Shown: positions 1-12,727 of the stretch, piece after piece
Position numbering within the stretch: the stretch's first letter is position 1
How the letters are laid out: each line of letters opens with the position of its first letter
Origin: Crocodylus rhombifer
Lineage: Eukaryota; Chordata; Crocodylia; Crocodylidae
Direction of reading: 5' to 3'
Assembly: GCA_038503035.1 (NCBI GenBank)
Contig: JAVSML010001088.1
Span: forward strand, 62,001-126,000
DNA length: 64,000 nt
Translations under genes and position numbers: made by a program
The notes under the pieces: generated by a model
Seen by the model: the letters and a program-made list of their open reading frames with translations, nothing else
The model's database searches: none
What the model was told of the DNA's origin: nothing

Positions 1-3000
1 AAATAGATGTCACTCTGGAACAAATACAGAAGGTGAGCATGTCAAAATTGAAATGGATATACAATTCAAATAAATATTCACTAATATTTGTATTTAATAG
101 CCATTACATTGAAATACAGTATAAAGTCAATTCTTCATATTAGTTGGGATCAAAACCCATTTATAAAATTAAATCTTTCAGTTAATGTAAAACATTAAAC
201 AAACACTATGGTATGTAATGTATGCAACATATGTATAATTTCTTTTTCCATTTGTTGATTATTTTAAGTATTTTTCCCTTTTACTCACAATCGGTTCCAC
301 GTGTCCTATGTACCACATAGGTTGATGGCACATCCTGTGTTCAGGTAACTGGACAGTCTGGATAATCGGTGTGGGCATAAGTGGCATTCTGTTATGTATG
401 CTTACAAACCAAGTTGCTAGTGAAGATGTGTCATATATCAATTCAAAATGTTGTAAACGCTTGGTTAAAGATTGTGTATTCAAACGAGATCTTTCTCCAA
501 AGTCTTCTTTCAGTGCAATATCCACAATACCTCTAATCACTGATAAATCATTCTGGATTTATAGCTGTGACTGAGAGAAGTATTTGGCCTGCAGATATAT
601 ACAGCTGTGTCACTGGGTAGTGTATGAACTCCTTCCCTCCCCCAGTTCCTATCAAATTGCATCAGTAGTCCCTATGAACCAGGGTCCCATTGTGCTAGGT
701 ACCATACAAACACAATAGATGGTCTTTGACCAAAATAACTTACAAGCTTTTGATATTCTCATAAAAGGAAGAAAAAACTTGGTTTTATTAATTTTGTGAA
801 TATTTTTCTGTAAGAAAACAACTTTCTGTAAAATGACCGAATCACTCCTTCACCTGTTAAATTGCAAGCTCTTCTAAACCTTCCTTCTTTATAATGCAGA
901 CTTTAAACAGATGATAAACCTACATTGTGTTTAGATGGGGGCTTCTTCACTAGGCACTTGTTTTTCCTTGTAAGATTAACTAAAGTTGGATTTGTTTGTC
1001 TCTTATTCTTGGGGGTGCTCAACTTACCATATGGGAGGCCTGGGTGATGCTGGGGAGGTTCCAGGGGGGGTCTTGATGGTGTCTTGAGGGCCACTTCCTT
1101 GACTTCTCCCATCTTTCCCTGAAGACATCTTGGCAGTAATGAAATATTGGCAGTTTGTGATGATAGTCTTATGAAATGAAGTTACAGTACACACAGTATG
1201 GTTCCCTAGTGCTTTGTTGCTAAGTAGTGCTTGTGCATGTTTAATCCTTTCCTTGAAATTTCCAAAATAGAAAATAGACACCTGGAGAAAAGCAAAATTA
1301 TTCATCTTCGACCTGAAATATGTTTTCTTACACTGCTAAATAAAGGGCTACACAAATTCCTTATTTACACACCCACATTATGCCAATGTACACGTTAACC
1401 TTTACAGTTGGCAGAAAACAGGAAATTGCCTGCCAGTTTCTGTTTTGTATAGATTGATGTAATCAAGCATGGCACTACAGTATGAAATATGTAATGAATG
1501 ATGTTAGCCTTAGACTATATATCATGATATTGCAGTGCAGCAGTCAGGGAATGTTATGGAAAAATTGACAAAACTGGTTGAGCCCATGCCTCAGTTACAA
1601 AGGATTTGCATCATAGATATAATTGGCTCAGTGTTTTAACCTCTGTGCAGGTACATCTACTGGGTCTCTGGATCACAATACTAGCATCTAGCATAAATGT
1701 ATTGCTATAGTGGAAAAAAAATCAGGTTGAAATCCTGGGAAATTTGTTGCTAACTTCAGTGGGATAGAATATCACCTATTGGTTTCTCAGCTAATATACT
1801 ATAAAGCCAGTTTTCATTCAGATATCTTATATATGCTACTGTGTTTACTGCCAGCAAAACTGCTTTATTCTAAATGCAGCTCTTCTGCAGATAGCTTTCC
1901 AGATCTGTCCTTAAACAAGATATCTGAGACGGTCTCTGCTACCAACTTACTCCAATGATGATAAATTTAAAAGGAAAAGACTCAGCAATTGGACTAACAA
2001 GTTGCTGGCATAAGCATCATCTCCAGTGTTGAGCAAGGGGGAGGCGGGGGGAAAGAAAAGAGACACTTCTGACTACAAGAAGGCTCCAGAAGAAAAGGAG
2101 TTAGTAAAAGAGGATGATCTGTGATGCTGTCTATTTTTTTCTGGCAATTGAATGAAAAAGGCTTGTCACTAAATTAGGAAAAACAAAGAATTTTCTTCCT
2201 TAGAAATGAAAGATCTTGATTTTAGTTTACAGTGAGGCTGCTGTGTGCCACTCTGGTTATCCATAGTACCACTGAAGTTGGGGTACATATGAAGTGTCGT
2301 AAAGATGTTTTGCATACAAAAATCACATCTCAGGCTCCAGGCCTGAGCCTCATTTATACTGAAGTCCCTTTTCATTGCCAGAATACAGTAAAAAGTGTAA
2401 AAGTTAGTTAAGATGCTCAGTATTTTGCTAATGGTATTTTTCCTCTGCAGTATAAAGACCTTGGCCAATATTCCACATTGTCCTACAGTATGTGCTTTCA
2501 TTTACACGTGTGCAAAGCACAAGTCAAATATTGAATTTAATTTACACAGAGACTGCTTAACAGTGCTGTGATGGTGTAAAAGGGGCTTAAAGTGGGTTTA
2601 AGTGCCATTTATGCTAACCTAAGGGCCCTTTAAACTGTTGGAGCACTGTGAAGCAGTCTCATTATACATGATAATAAGACCCATGCCATTCCAGTTGGGT
2701 AGCATTTCACATTTACTTTGCACTGGTGGAAATAACTACACAAAGGGTAGGGCAGTGAAAGATCAGGGTCCTAGGATTTCCTGTAATTACTCCTTTCCTG
2801 CTGCCCTCCCCCTGACCCCCCCAAGTAAATGTTTGATTGCTTTTGTAGTTATTTCTGAATGACAGTGGCTTCAGATCCTGCCTTGGCTGTCAGTGCAATA
2901 TTGAACCAGAGGAGCAGCAGAAGACAACTAGCTTCCATAATCTATTTTGGAGAGTAGATGGAACAATTTATCTGAACATGGAAACTCTGAGTTGGCTATT

Positions 3001-3715
3001 TCCATTTGCAGGCATTGGTGTAGTTGGCAGCTTCCATCCTAGAAAATCATGCCCCTTCCACTTAAAGGGCCCAAACAATTTTCATGCATTTTAAGAATCT
3101 ATTTTTTAATTTTCCTGGTATACATAACAGCATATGGGGAAACCTGAAACTAAAATCTCTTTCCCAATTACATTTGTTTTCCCTTTATCATGCAGGCACC
3201 TGATTTGTTGTTGCAAGGGTGCTCTTCTGTGTTGGGCTGTTTCCTGAAATTTGGGGGGTTGTTTTTATTTTAGTGGAGGATTACAGCTCTTAACAAAACA
3301 AATAGAAATACAGTAGCCTCTTGAAATGTCAAGTCTGGCCCAAATCCTCTGTTATGGCCTAGGGAGTTCTCACTGTAATTCAAGAGGGAGACTCTGAACT
3401 GCCCTGTTCTAGACCAAATGCTTAACAAACTGGTCGGTTGGCACAAGTCAAACAAACAGCCTTGACTGGATGATAAATAGCAGCTGAAGATTACTGGAGT
3501 AAAGGAAAACTCCAGTTGCTCCTCCTACGTGTCCTTAAGAAAGAATGAAGGTATGGGAGCTGTTTTACTGATGTCTTCTTCTCTGCCCTGCCATGATCCA
3601 TGGTTAACTGTCTGGGTCCTATGGATGAGTCAACCCTGTACAGCTTAAATCTGAGCCTCAACTCTCCAGTTAGATTATGGGTTAAATGAGCTAGGGTTTG
3701 GGGTTTTTAAAATTG
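1..3715. other. AT-rich non-coding DNA, nothing recognised
   Basis: No reading frame here resembles a known family; the longest is about 110 codons and is AT-rich chance reading. I see no terminal inverted repeats, no CR1 tail and no tRNA-like promoter boxes. It is probably intergenic or intronic DNA, possibly with repeats too old to recognise by eye. Confidence 0.5.
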
Positions 3716-3790
3716 TTATTATTGAGGCTATGCCTGGTGTCCAAAAATAGGTTTTCTATTTTTGGACACCAGATGTGGCCTCAGTAATAA
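3716..3790. repeat. Near-perfect hairpin, 35-bp arms
   Basis: Arms 3716-3750 and 3756-3790 are reverse complements at 30 of 35 positions around a 5-base loop. The inner 17 bp (3734-3750 and 3756-3772) match perfectly. All five mismatches are transitions, and four of them would be G-U pairs in a transcript. It lies outside any element I can delimit. It could be a short foldback duplication, a tiny MITE or a hairpin RNA precursor; the sequence does not decide. Confidence 0.85.
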
Positions 3791-3862
3791 ATTACTGTAT
3801 CATCTATTCACAAAATCAGAGAAAATGTAGGGCTGCAGGGGTTATCAGGAGTTCTTCTAGAC

Positions 3863-4342
3863 TCTTTGTGTTCAACCTCTGGCCCACAGAAACATGTCAC
3901 TTAGCCCATGGGGCTCACAATGTTTCTAGAAATTTGGTGGCAGTTTTCCATCACATTTCCAGGCCAAATTTCCACCAACTTTCATTGCCAAATTTCTAGG
4001 GCCTGCAGGCCAGATGACATGGCCTGTGCATGGTGCTGGGGCCACAGGCATGATCTGGTGTAGGACCCAGCTAGCATGTGGGGCAAGAGTTGAAGCTGGG
4101 GCTGGGGCCAGGACACAATCCAGAATGTGGAATGGGGCTATACATTGGGTTGGCCCTCGTGCCAGTTTGGACCTGGCTGGGCCAGTGCTGCACACCAGAT
4201 CAGACCTGTTTAGGCAGACTGTTTAGGCAGACCCCAGCTAAGCTGGCCCCATATGCCAGATTGGGTGCTGGCTGGGTTGGGCCTGTGGAGCAACTCCACA
4301 CCACTCATTTGGCCCATGGGACCAAAAGGTTGGGCACCACTG
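3863..4342. mobile_element. Non-autonomous hAT-like element
   Basis: The right end reads toward 'ggttgggcaccactg', the reverse complement of the familiar hAT start 'CAGTGGTGCCCAACC'. The left end 'tctttgtgttcaacctctgg' is a decayed version of it. The element is flanked by an 8-bp target duplication with one mismatch (ttctagac at 3855-3862, atctagac at 4343-4350), the length expected of hAT transposases. The GC-rich interior ('ggcccatgg', 'gggcctg') is typical of such elements. It has no coding capacity. Confidence 0.7.
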
Positions 4343-4359
4343 ATCTAGACCAACTTACT

Positions 4360-7030
4360 ATTCTGAGGCGGAGTTAAATATACTTAGTCCATCCCTAGGA
4401 GGAATTCAACCAACTAAAAGCCTCCAGTTAAGAAAACAGTATAATCTCTCTATCTAAGCTACCCCAGGATTTCACCACTCCACCTATTATATGTTTTTTC
4501 CAAATGTCAAACTGAAGTCTGCTGTCCTGCAAATTAATCTTCTTTTACTCCCCCAGGCAGAACTGATGCCTCTTGACTGATCCTCAATTTTATATTGTCA
4601 CCTTTCTCTCTTGTCTGCCTACATCTCAATTGTCCATTTTTCCATGGTTGTTTTGTGCCTTCTTTAAAACTTATCCCTCTTTAGTATGCTTCATACTCCC
4701 TGCACTTAACTGCAAGACCCTGGCTATGGCCACATTTCTCTGTAAAAGATACACATCTGGTATGATGTCTACAAGGAACCTAGCAGACTCAAAAAGCACC
4801 TATTTTCCTCCTTCCCTAACTTTGATATACTTGTATTTTTGTCCTTAGACTGTATGTTCCAATGTCCTTCCTGAATGCCTCAAAAGCACCTAGTTTGTTA
4901 GGGGTGCTACTGTAAGCAAGCAAATAATAATAGTTTCTAAAATGTATGCAAACTTTTAGAAATGTTATGCATAAAATAGGATTTTTCTTAGGAATTATAT
5001 TGTTATTGCAATTTTATTCACAGCATCATTGATTCATGTACATTATTTTAATGCTCACTACCTAAATAGCAAAGAAACTGTTCCTTGTATCTTAACTCCT
5101 TGGTTTCAACATAAAAGCCAGCCTCTCTTACATCTCACAGAATGAACTACAATAGAAGTAAATGGGGTAAGGGTGAGAGACAATTGAGGTACCAGCTTGT
5201 AAATGGTCTTATTTCTGGCAGAAATGTTGATAGGTCTCTTGCCAGGCTTGAGAGCTGGTTGTTGTGGTGGCTGCAGTCATCTTGCCTGTGCACTTAGCAG
5301 TGCCTGTCAATCACTGACATGATGCACTTCTTTATCATGTGTATGATTATAAACCATTATTTTGTGAGAGAGGCCCTTTGCTTTTCCTAGCATCTCAGCT
5401 ACTCCTTGTAAAACTTCTTCTGTCAAGGAATTCTTCAGACTTTTACAATAATGTATCAAGGGTGGCAAAATCTGACAGTTTCAAAAGCCAGGTTTCATTT
5501 CATAAGGGCTTTTAAGCTGTCTTGAACATATACCCAGCAGACATTTCAGTCAGTGTCTCCATACTTTTTCTTCCTCCCCCCCCTCTTTTTTTTGCTTCTT
5601 TCCTTCATGCCATGAAAATGTTTTCCTTTAAGTATTTACATAGAAGCAGTATTCCAACAATTTTATATTAGAAACAGCATTTTAATGGATAATTGAGAAG
5701 GAAAAATTCCTTCTGAAAAGGTATTTACTAATGTGATTTTTGGGTAACACATTTGAAAAATGTTCACTGTGCTATGATTAAAATCGACTAGAAATTTTTT
5801 CTTCCAGAAGGTTACATCTGTTTACACTATTTTATTATCCTGGTAGAATGATATGAAGTCTTTTTATTGCAGTTTAGTTAAAGAAGAGCCAAGCATATGA
5901 TGGAGCTGTCAATCAGCATTTAGTCATACAGTATCTATTTCTATCCCTGTTCTTCTTAATACAGAAGGGCTATTATAGTCTACATTACAGGATAGCTACT
6001 TTGGATATAGATATCCTTGAGGGGCAGGATTTATTTTGAAAGAAGATAGTCAACATAACATGAGACATCATTTAGAAATGTTTTTAAAGTACACACAGGT
6101 ATTTAAAAGTTAAATATAGCAAAGGTTACTTTTATACATCGAATTTTGCACTTTACTAACACATTTATCCTTAATGTCTAGCCATACTGCTCTAGCAAGG
6201 GAACACATTATTTTTAGCTAAAATTGACTATTTAAAGATATGCATTGAAAAGTATTTGCTTTTCTCACAAAGGCTTAGGCCTTGCTTAGCTATGGCTAGT
6301 AGACATTGGTATGAAGGGGCTTTAAAGCCAGAGTAATTGGTCATTGCAGGACTCTTCCTGCATGAAGGGATCTTCAAAAGTCATAGGGCTGCTGTAGCAA
6401 TTCTTCCCCCTTGACATTAGAGAAGGGGAGTGGCCAGGAAGGGCAATGTGGCCAAGTTATCCTTGCAATCTTAAAATCTCACTTGAGGAACAACTGCTTT
6501 GGCTTCTTGAGTGTCAGTGAAAATACGCATGGGGGGCTTTCCCACTTTTCAGGCCAGTGAGCACACTTCTCCATGGCTTGATCTGGAATCCTCATTGGGA
6601 GTCCAGGTTTGGGTCCTGGTAGTATTATTTGCACTGTATTAATAGAAAGACTAGCAGTTGGAAACTGCTTAAAATAGGCATCACATTCAAATATTTAAAA
6701 AAAAAGAGTACAGTTATATGTGTGTGGTGTTACATGTTTGTTGCATGTCTGGCATAAGACAGAATCCTATTTCAATTTATGTGCCTAAAAGACAGCTAAT
6801 GCAGCCATGAGAGGGAGATACCTGGGCCTAGGAAGAACGTGGGCCTAGCAGAGCGTGTGTGTCTGAGATGGCTACTGCCCTGAGTAGCAGAAACCCTTGG
6901 GTTCTAACTTGGGCACTACCTGCCAGTGCAATAGGAACTCCTCCACTTCTTTCTGCTCATTTTAACCAATGAATATTAAATGCATGATGCAGTGAACTGC
7001 CTTCAAGAAGAGGGATAAATGGTAGCTTGG
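4360..7030. other. Mostly AT-rich non-coding DNA
   Basis: No gene is visible. Around 4830-4935 the sequence 'ggggtgctactgtaagcaagcaa' followed by an 'aataataat' run resembles the 3' end of an old L2-type LINE, but too little remains to delimit. The rest holds no recognisable repeat or conserved motif. Confidence 0.4.
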
Positions 7031-7035
7031 CTATT

Positions 7036-7160
7036 ACTTAAATGGTGGTCTAGCGGTTACAGTGGTGATAGGTTCAAGCCTCCCCTGAGTAAAAGGGGTC
7101 TAGAAACTGAATCTCTTACTTCTTGCCTTAACCACTAGACAATTGGGCTAAACATAGCAG
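7036..7160. mobile_element. tRNA-derived SINE fragments, two orientations
   Basis: On the plus strand 'ggtctagcggttacagtgg' resembles a tRNA A box and 'ggttcaagcct' (7071-7081) matches the B-box consensus. On the minus strand the segment ending near 7150 reads 'GTCTAGTGGTTAAGG', another A-box-like start. This suggests two tRNA-SINE heads facing each other, both decayed. It cannot be a tRNA gene because no cloverleaf can be closed. Confidence 0.45.
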
Positions 7161-7244
7161 CTACCTGCTTGTTCTAGCAATTATGGTACAGGACAAGTCT
7201 ATTTCATCAGAGGGCAAAATAACTCTTTGTAAGGACCCTATATG

Positions 7245-7500
7245 TAGGGTGACCATATATTTTTTATGGAAATCTGGGACGCTGTCTCCCCTAACACACT
7301 TCACCACCAAGTCAGCAGTACTGCTGCAGGCAGAGAGGCAGGGGCACCGGGCACATTATGGTAGGCACCATGCCTCTCCACTGAACAGCACTCTGCATCC
7401 CTGTGCTTCTGGGACTTTTGCTTTAATTTTCACCAAGCAGCCAGGACTGGCATACAAAATCCAGACCTATTGGGCCAAACCAGGATGTATGGTCACCCTA
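7245..7500. mobile_element. Short DNA element with perfect 13-bp ends
   Basis: It starts TAGGGTGACCATA (7245-7257) and ends with the exact reverse complement TATGGTCACCCTA (7488-7500). If the outermost TA is a target duplication, the core is 7247-7498, as in Tc1/mariner-type MITEs. The interior is about 230 bp and non-coding; an open frame of 118 codons that spans it is chance reading. The superfamily is not certain. Confidence 0.75.
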
Positions 7501-7813
7501 CCAATATGGCGCTTATATGGCTGGGTAACTTTCATTTAGAAACATAAAGTGAAATACAGTCCTGCCCTAAACGTTCTTATTCTCAAGGTACTGGCTCTCT
7601 GCTTTAAAAATACACAGGATTAATTTGCGGGAAGTTTGGGATAAAACAACATAAAATTTGCATAAGCCTTCGTATATGGTAATTGATAATACTGCATAGA
7701 TAATAAGATGCACACCTGTCATTATTGAGAATATGTTACCTAATTTCTAATTCCTTACATGCCATACTTTTTTTTTTTTTACATTCTTGTTTCTAATCAT
7801 CTTGCTTCACACT

Positions 7814-8059
7814 GGGCACATTTACATGAGACACTTAATGAATATTAGCCTAAAAACACTGCAGAGTAGTGTGCCAGGCAACAATCATGCTAATACCCTA
7901 CTGCACAGTAGTTGTAAGCTACTGTGCAATAATTGTCACTAAAACTGGCACTACTGTGCAGTAACTGTAGCTACTGCATATTTAGTACTTCATTAAGCAA
8001 GTACTAAACTAAATGCACAGTAACTACTGCACATTAGTGAACATGTAGATACATCTACC
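7814..8059. mobile_element. MITE of the 'TACTGCACAGTA' type
   Basis: The left end is 'gggcacatttacatgagacact' (first 20 bases diagnostic) and the right end contains 'aacatgtagatacatctacc', a decayed inverted copy. The interior has repeated 'ctactgcacagtag' and 'tactgtgcagtaac' motifs and a 'tttagtacttcattaagcaagtactaaa' foldback (read as two arms of about 10 bp). The same family recurs at 12.7, 25.0-26.5, 53.3-54.0 and 61.8-62.6 kb. MITE infestations of this general kind are known from crocodilians; I cannot name the family. Confidence 0.6.
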
Positions 8060-8324
8060 GTCATGTAAAAGATGCTGACTTTTGAGATGCATAGTCGGTT
8101 CAAAACAAGATTTTTTTTACTTCAAACATGTAATCATGAAAGCAACAGATAAAAATCTGCAACATCTTGTTTTTGAAAATGTGGGGACTAGCTTTACTGT
8201 CTTTGTTATAGCCAAACAGCTTCTAAGATCTTGACATACATTTAATAGATTTTTCAGGGTCAGAAGGGACCTCGGTAGAGCATTGAGTCAAACCCTCTGC
8301 CCTCCGCAGGAGTGAGTGCTGGGG

Positions 8325-9981
8325 TCAGATAACCCCAGCCAGGTGTTTGTCCAGTCTTCTCTGAAAGACCTTTAAGATAGGGGAGAGCACCACCACACTT
8401 GGACATCCATTCCAGATTCTGGTAACCCTTACCATAAAAAAGTTCTTCCTAATGTCAAGTTTAAATCTGCTCTCTGTCAGGTTGTGGCCATTGTTTCTAG
8501 TTACTCCAAAGGATGCCTTGGTAAACAGAGTATCTCCTATTCCTTGCTGTCTCCCCCTGACAAAGTTGTAGATGGCCACCAGAACCCCTCTCAGCCTTCT
8601 CTTACAGGAGCTGAAGACCTCTCCTCATAGGACCTATCCTGCAGGCACCTAACCATATGACCAATTATCCTCTGGACCCTCTCAAGATTATCCACATCCC
8701 TCTTGAAGTGCGGTGCCCAAAACTGAATGCAGTACTCTGGCTGTGGCCTTACCAATGCTGCAAAGAGGGGAAGTATCACCTCCTTAGACCTGTTCATGAT
8801 GCACCTGTTTATGCATGATAGAGTACAGTTAGCTCTATTGATCAGTTCATCACATTGATGACTCATGTTCATCTTGGAGTCAACTATGACTCCAAGATCC
8901 CTTTTTGCTGCTGTGCTGCTTAGAAAGTCATCCCTCAATCTGTTTGTGTGTTAGCGATTCCTTCTCCCTAGGTGCATTACTCTGCACTTATCTTTGTTAA
9001 CTGTATCCTGTTTTGTTCTGCCCGGTTTTCCAGCCTGTCCAAATCTTCCTGAAACCATTCCCTGCCCTCCAGTGTGTCTACTTTGCCCCATAATTTGATG
9101 TCATCTGTGAATTCAGACAGTATGCTCATCACACCCTTGTCCAAATCACTGATGAAGATATTGAACAGCACTGGCCTGAGGACCAAGCCTTGGGGAACAC
9201 CACTGCCCACATCTTTCCAGGTCAATACCGACCCATCCACCACCACTCTCTGGGTGCATCCCATTAACCAGTTTGCTGCCCACCTGACTGTGTAATCATC
9301 ATCTAAGTCAGAGCTGCTTAGCGTTTTTATGAGAATGGGATGTGACACTGTATTAAAGAATTTTAAAAAATCCAAGTATATCACATCCACCTCAACTCCT
9401 GCATCTAAGCAGTTTGTTACCTGGTTGTAAAATGAAACAAGGATCTGCCTGCTATGAATCCATGCTGGTTACCCTTCAGCATTATTTTTCCTGCTGAACT
9501 CAGACAAATGTAATCTTTAATTTTTTCAAAGGTTTTCCCGAGGATAGAGATGAGACTAACCAGTCTATAGTTACCTGGATCCTCCTTCCTCCCCTTGAAA
9601 ATAGAGACCACACTGGCCCTTTTCCAGTCCCCTGGGACCTCTCCTGAGCACCATGGATGCTCAAACAGTTTTGCCAGTGGTTCTGCTATGACACTGGCTA
9701 ATTCTTTCAGCACTCTTGGAGGAAGGCTGACTTGAACACATCAAGCCACTCCAAGTGTCCCTTCACTAGGTCGACACTAACTATTGGTGGCCAGTGCCCA
9801 CTGCTGCCTTGGCCTTTCTTACTAACTCCCTGCAAGGGTAAGCCAAGTAGGTATAATCCTTCTTGGTGGCCACCCCCTGCTTCCACAGTCTGTATGCCTC
9901 TTTTTTTATCCCTAGGCTTTCCTGGATTTCCTTGTTCAGCCAAGAGGGTTTCTTGGCCCCCTTGACAACCTTTATGTCCAA
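8325..9981 (-). pseudogene. CR1 reverse transcriptase region, decayed
   Basis: Fragments in order on the minus strand are the linker ('KKPSWLNKEIQESLG', 9781-9981), the finger region ('GNYRLVSLISILGKTFEKI', 9417-9713), motif A ('VIYLDFLKFFNTVSHPILI') and the 'GVPQG' box (8977-9390). The catalytic box there reads FTDD where CR1 has FADD. The C-terminal part follows ('LVRPQPEYCIQFWAPHFKRD', 8591-8938; final tail 8325-8579). The product would have copied CR1 RNA at the nicked target. Frameshifts separate every block. Confidence 0.88.
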
Positions 9982-10002
9982 TGGGATTGTAACCTTCTGT
10001 GC

Positions 10003-10781
10003 CTAAAGGATCATTTCCTTAAGGAGTGGCCCCCCTTCCTGGACTCCCATCTCAGTGAGGCTCTTGTCCTTCAGTGCCCCACTTACTAACCTCCTGAGCT
10101 CATTGAAGTCAGTGTTTTTGAAGTCTAGCATTTCTGACCTGCTGGTTACCTTTCCCACCTTTTGATGGATAGTGGGTTCCAGCAATTGGTGGTCACTTTC
10201 TCCTAGATTACTCTGTATCTGCAGATCCCCCACCAGGTCATCCCCTGTAGCAAGCACCAAATCCACTAAGGCATTTCCCCTAGTGGGACCATATACTTCC
10301 TCTGCTAGGTGAAGGTCTTGTATACAGGTTAAAAACCTACGTGAATGGTTGGATCTAGCTGACTGTTCTTCCCAGCAGATGTCAGGGTAGTTAAGGTCAC
10401 CCATGACAACCATATCTCTTGAACATACTGGCTCTGAGAGCTGCCTGGAGAATTCCAGGTCTAGCACATCCTCCTGGTGTGGTAGCCTGTAATAGACTCG
10501 CACTACTAACTTCCTTTCACCCCGTCCCCCTTGTATTCTGACCCACAGTACCTCAATTTGCCCCTCTTCAGATCCTATCTTGATAACTGAGGATGTGAAT
10601 TGCTCCTTAACATAGAGATCAATGCCCCCCACCACCCTTTTTTCCCACTCTGTCGTGCCTCAATGTCTACTGCCCAATTGTGGGTAGAGTCCCACCAGGT
10701 TTCAGTTAGTCCAACCACATCAAAGTCTTTGTTTGCAAGCAGGAATGTGAGTTCCTCCTGCTTGTCCCCATGCTGATGCAC
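10003..10781 (-). pseudogene. CR1 apurinic-type endonuclease remnant
   Basis: The upstream frame (10575-10781) carries 'GLTETWWD', the conserved glutamate motif of LINE endonucleases. The next frame (10003-10635) carries 'GDLNYPDICW' (the D-N motif), 'LVDLVLATGDD' and 'ESDHQL', the catalytic SDH triad near the domain end. The two frames overlap out of register, so at least one indel has broken the domain. It would have nicked target DNA to start reverse transcription. Confidence 0.85.
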
Positions 10782-10957
10782 CTATCCTGGTGCCTATCAG
10801 ACCCTGCAGTACTTATAGAGTTTCCCAGTGCATGGCTTGTGGTCTGTTGTTCCTAGGCTCTCTCTGTCCTCTGTATCCCTGTCCCCAGACATACCTAGTT
10901 TAAAGCCCTGTGTAGGAGATCAGCCAACCTGTAAGAGAACAGACTCTTATCCTTCAT

Positions 10958-11040
10958 ATGGGTGCCTGCCCAACACTGACTACCCTGGGTGCCTAGCCAA
11001 CAATATGGGTACCTACCCAGCAATATGGGTACCTACCCAA
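10958..11040. repeat. Short tandem repeat, 20-bp unit
   Basis: The units 11001-11020 and 11021-11040 (caatatgggtacctacccag/a) differ at one base. Decayed units ('gggtgcctgcccaacactg', 'gggtgcctagccaa') extend it left to about 10958. It adjoins the 5' side of the CR1 copy. Confidence 0.75.
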
Positions 11041-11904
11041 CAGTGAAAATATCCCATTCTCTGGTTCCTAAAATGAAAGGCTCATATACCAGGCACAGTG
11101 CAGTCAGATGCTGGCCAGTCTTTTCCGCACAGCTCCGAGTGAACTTCAGTCTAGCTTTGTAGCATGCCCTGTGTTTAATTTTTTTTCAATTTAAAAAATC
11201 TGTAATTTTATAGCATTGTGTGTGTCCAGTGGTATTAGATGGGTTTATAAACTTAGTTTCTGCATTATGCCAGAGTTAAAGCCTGATTCTTCTAACTTGG
11301 ACTAATGCTCTTTTGGTATCAATATTGCTCTTAATGTTTCATTTATATTTTTCCTTTTTTGTGTAATCATATACTGATTTACTCAATACAATTAATATGA
11401 CATTCTTTGCTCAAACAGATAATTGCAAAGAGTTTGGCCTGCTGACTCACCAAATTTGCTTCCATAATAATAAAAACCACCCTCACATAATCTTTTTCAA
11501 GTAGTTTGTTAATAAATTGCTGTTATAAAACTTTCAACATGTTGGCAGCAGTTAGCTTCTTCAGATGTGAGGTTATGGTGCCTCCCAACATTCATCTGGT
11601 ACTGCACTAATATTGACACTTCAGTTTCTGTGTCCAGATCAGGCAGGTTCTTGACTTTCATCTTAAATGATGATTCTGATAATCTTCTCCTTAGCTTTCT
11701 TTTTATGAAGTGACAAATGCAGACACATTTTATTTCTTTTGTACTTCAGGTTCAGGTAGATTGGGTCACAAGAGCCAAAGGGAAAACATTACATAGGCCA
11801 TCACATTTTTCCAACTGCAAGAGTAGGCTGTGCGTTCCACAGAATACACATTCAGCCAGCATTGCCCCAAAATAAGTTCATTTCCTGTGCTTTTATAAAT
11901 GGAA

Positions 11905-12135
11905 GATTGGCCTTGTGGTTAAGAGTGTGGGCTGACACTTAAAAGTATCAGTTTCTGGCTTTGTTAGAGTTTACAGTGCTTCAGTTTCCAGTCTCTTAAA
12001 CTAGTTTTTGCCTCTTGTGCCTATTTTGATTGTAAATGCTTTGGGGAACTGCCCAATCCCTAATGCATTTCTGTACTGTGCCCAGCACAAAAACACCTTG
12101 ATCTTGGCTAGAATCGCTGGGTGTTAGGTACAAAA
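11905..12135 (+). mobile_element. tRNA-headed SINE with L2-type tail, decayed
   Basis: The head 'ggccttgtggttaagagtgt' resembles a tRNA A-box region. It is followed by 'tcagtttccagtctcttaaa', as in CORE/MIR-like SINEs, and by 'gattgtaaatgctttgg' and 'gatcttggctag', which resemble L2-type 3' tails. This order (tRNA head, core, LINE tail) suggests an old MIR-like SINE. No exact boundary is visible. Confidence 0.4.
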
Positions 12136-12727
12136 GCATAAAATTATTGTAATTTATACAAAACTTAAAAAATAGCTTTTGGAACAGAGTCTATCTCCCT
12201 TGTGTAATGTTGCAATCACTATGAACAGCTTTGACAGCATCTCTAGGCACCCTTGTGTTAGTAACACTCTCTGGTGACCTTTTATGCTCTTTCCAAAATA
12301 TCAAGGATAAAACAGTTAATTTTTTCAAAGAAAACATAGATTATGATGTTGCCATTTAACTGAGACCAAGGCCCCAGTAACATGCTTATTAGACCTCTGC
12401 TCACTTTCATCTCCCACTTTTATTAATCTTGCCTAGTTAGGATATTATTCACCGTGACATTGAATATTCCTTACTAGGTTTTAGTGCTTAGATAATAGAT
12501 CCCTGATGATGGTTGGGTGCTAGATGCTCCTACAGTACACAGTAGCATAACGAGAGGTAGCCAAGCAGGGCTCCGATCCCAGACATTGATTTTGAGGGGT
12601 GCAGTATTGGTGGCAGACACTACCATGGATCACACAGATAACAGAATATAAAAACCCCTCAACCCTCACTGCAAAAGAATTTTGCTGCGCCAAAAGCATA
12701 TTATTCCCCTTTGCGTGACAATACATT

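Larger units (their letters stand above)
8245..10800 (-). mobile_element. CR1 LINE, 5'-truncated, minus strand
   Basis: The 3' end lies at the left: 'cagggtcagaagggacct' is the complement of the CR1 3' UTR that normally precedes short ATTCTATG-type repeats. Reading leftward from about 10800 are the endonuclease, the linker, the reverse transcriptase and the C-terminal region. Coding fragments change frame at least five times between 10781 and 8325, so the copy is dead. DNA to about 10950, including 'ctagtttaaagccctg', may also belong to it. It is the longest CR1 copy in the window. Confidence 0.9.
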
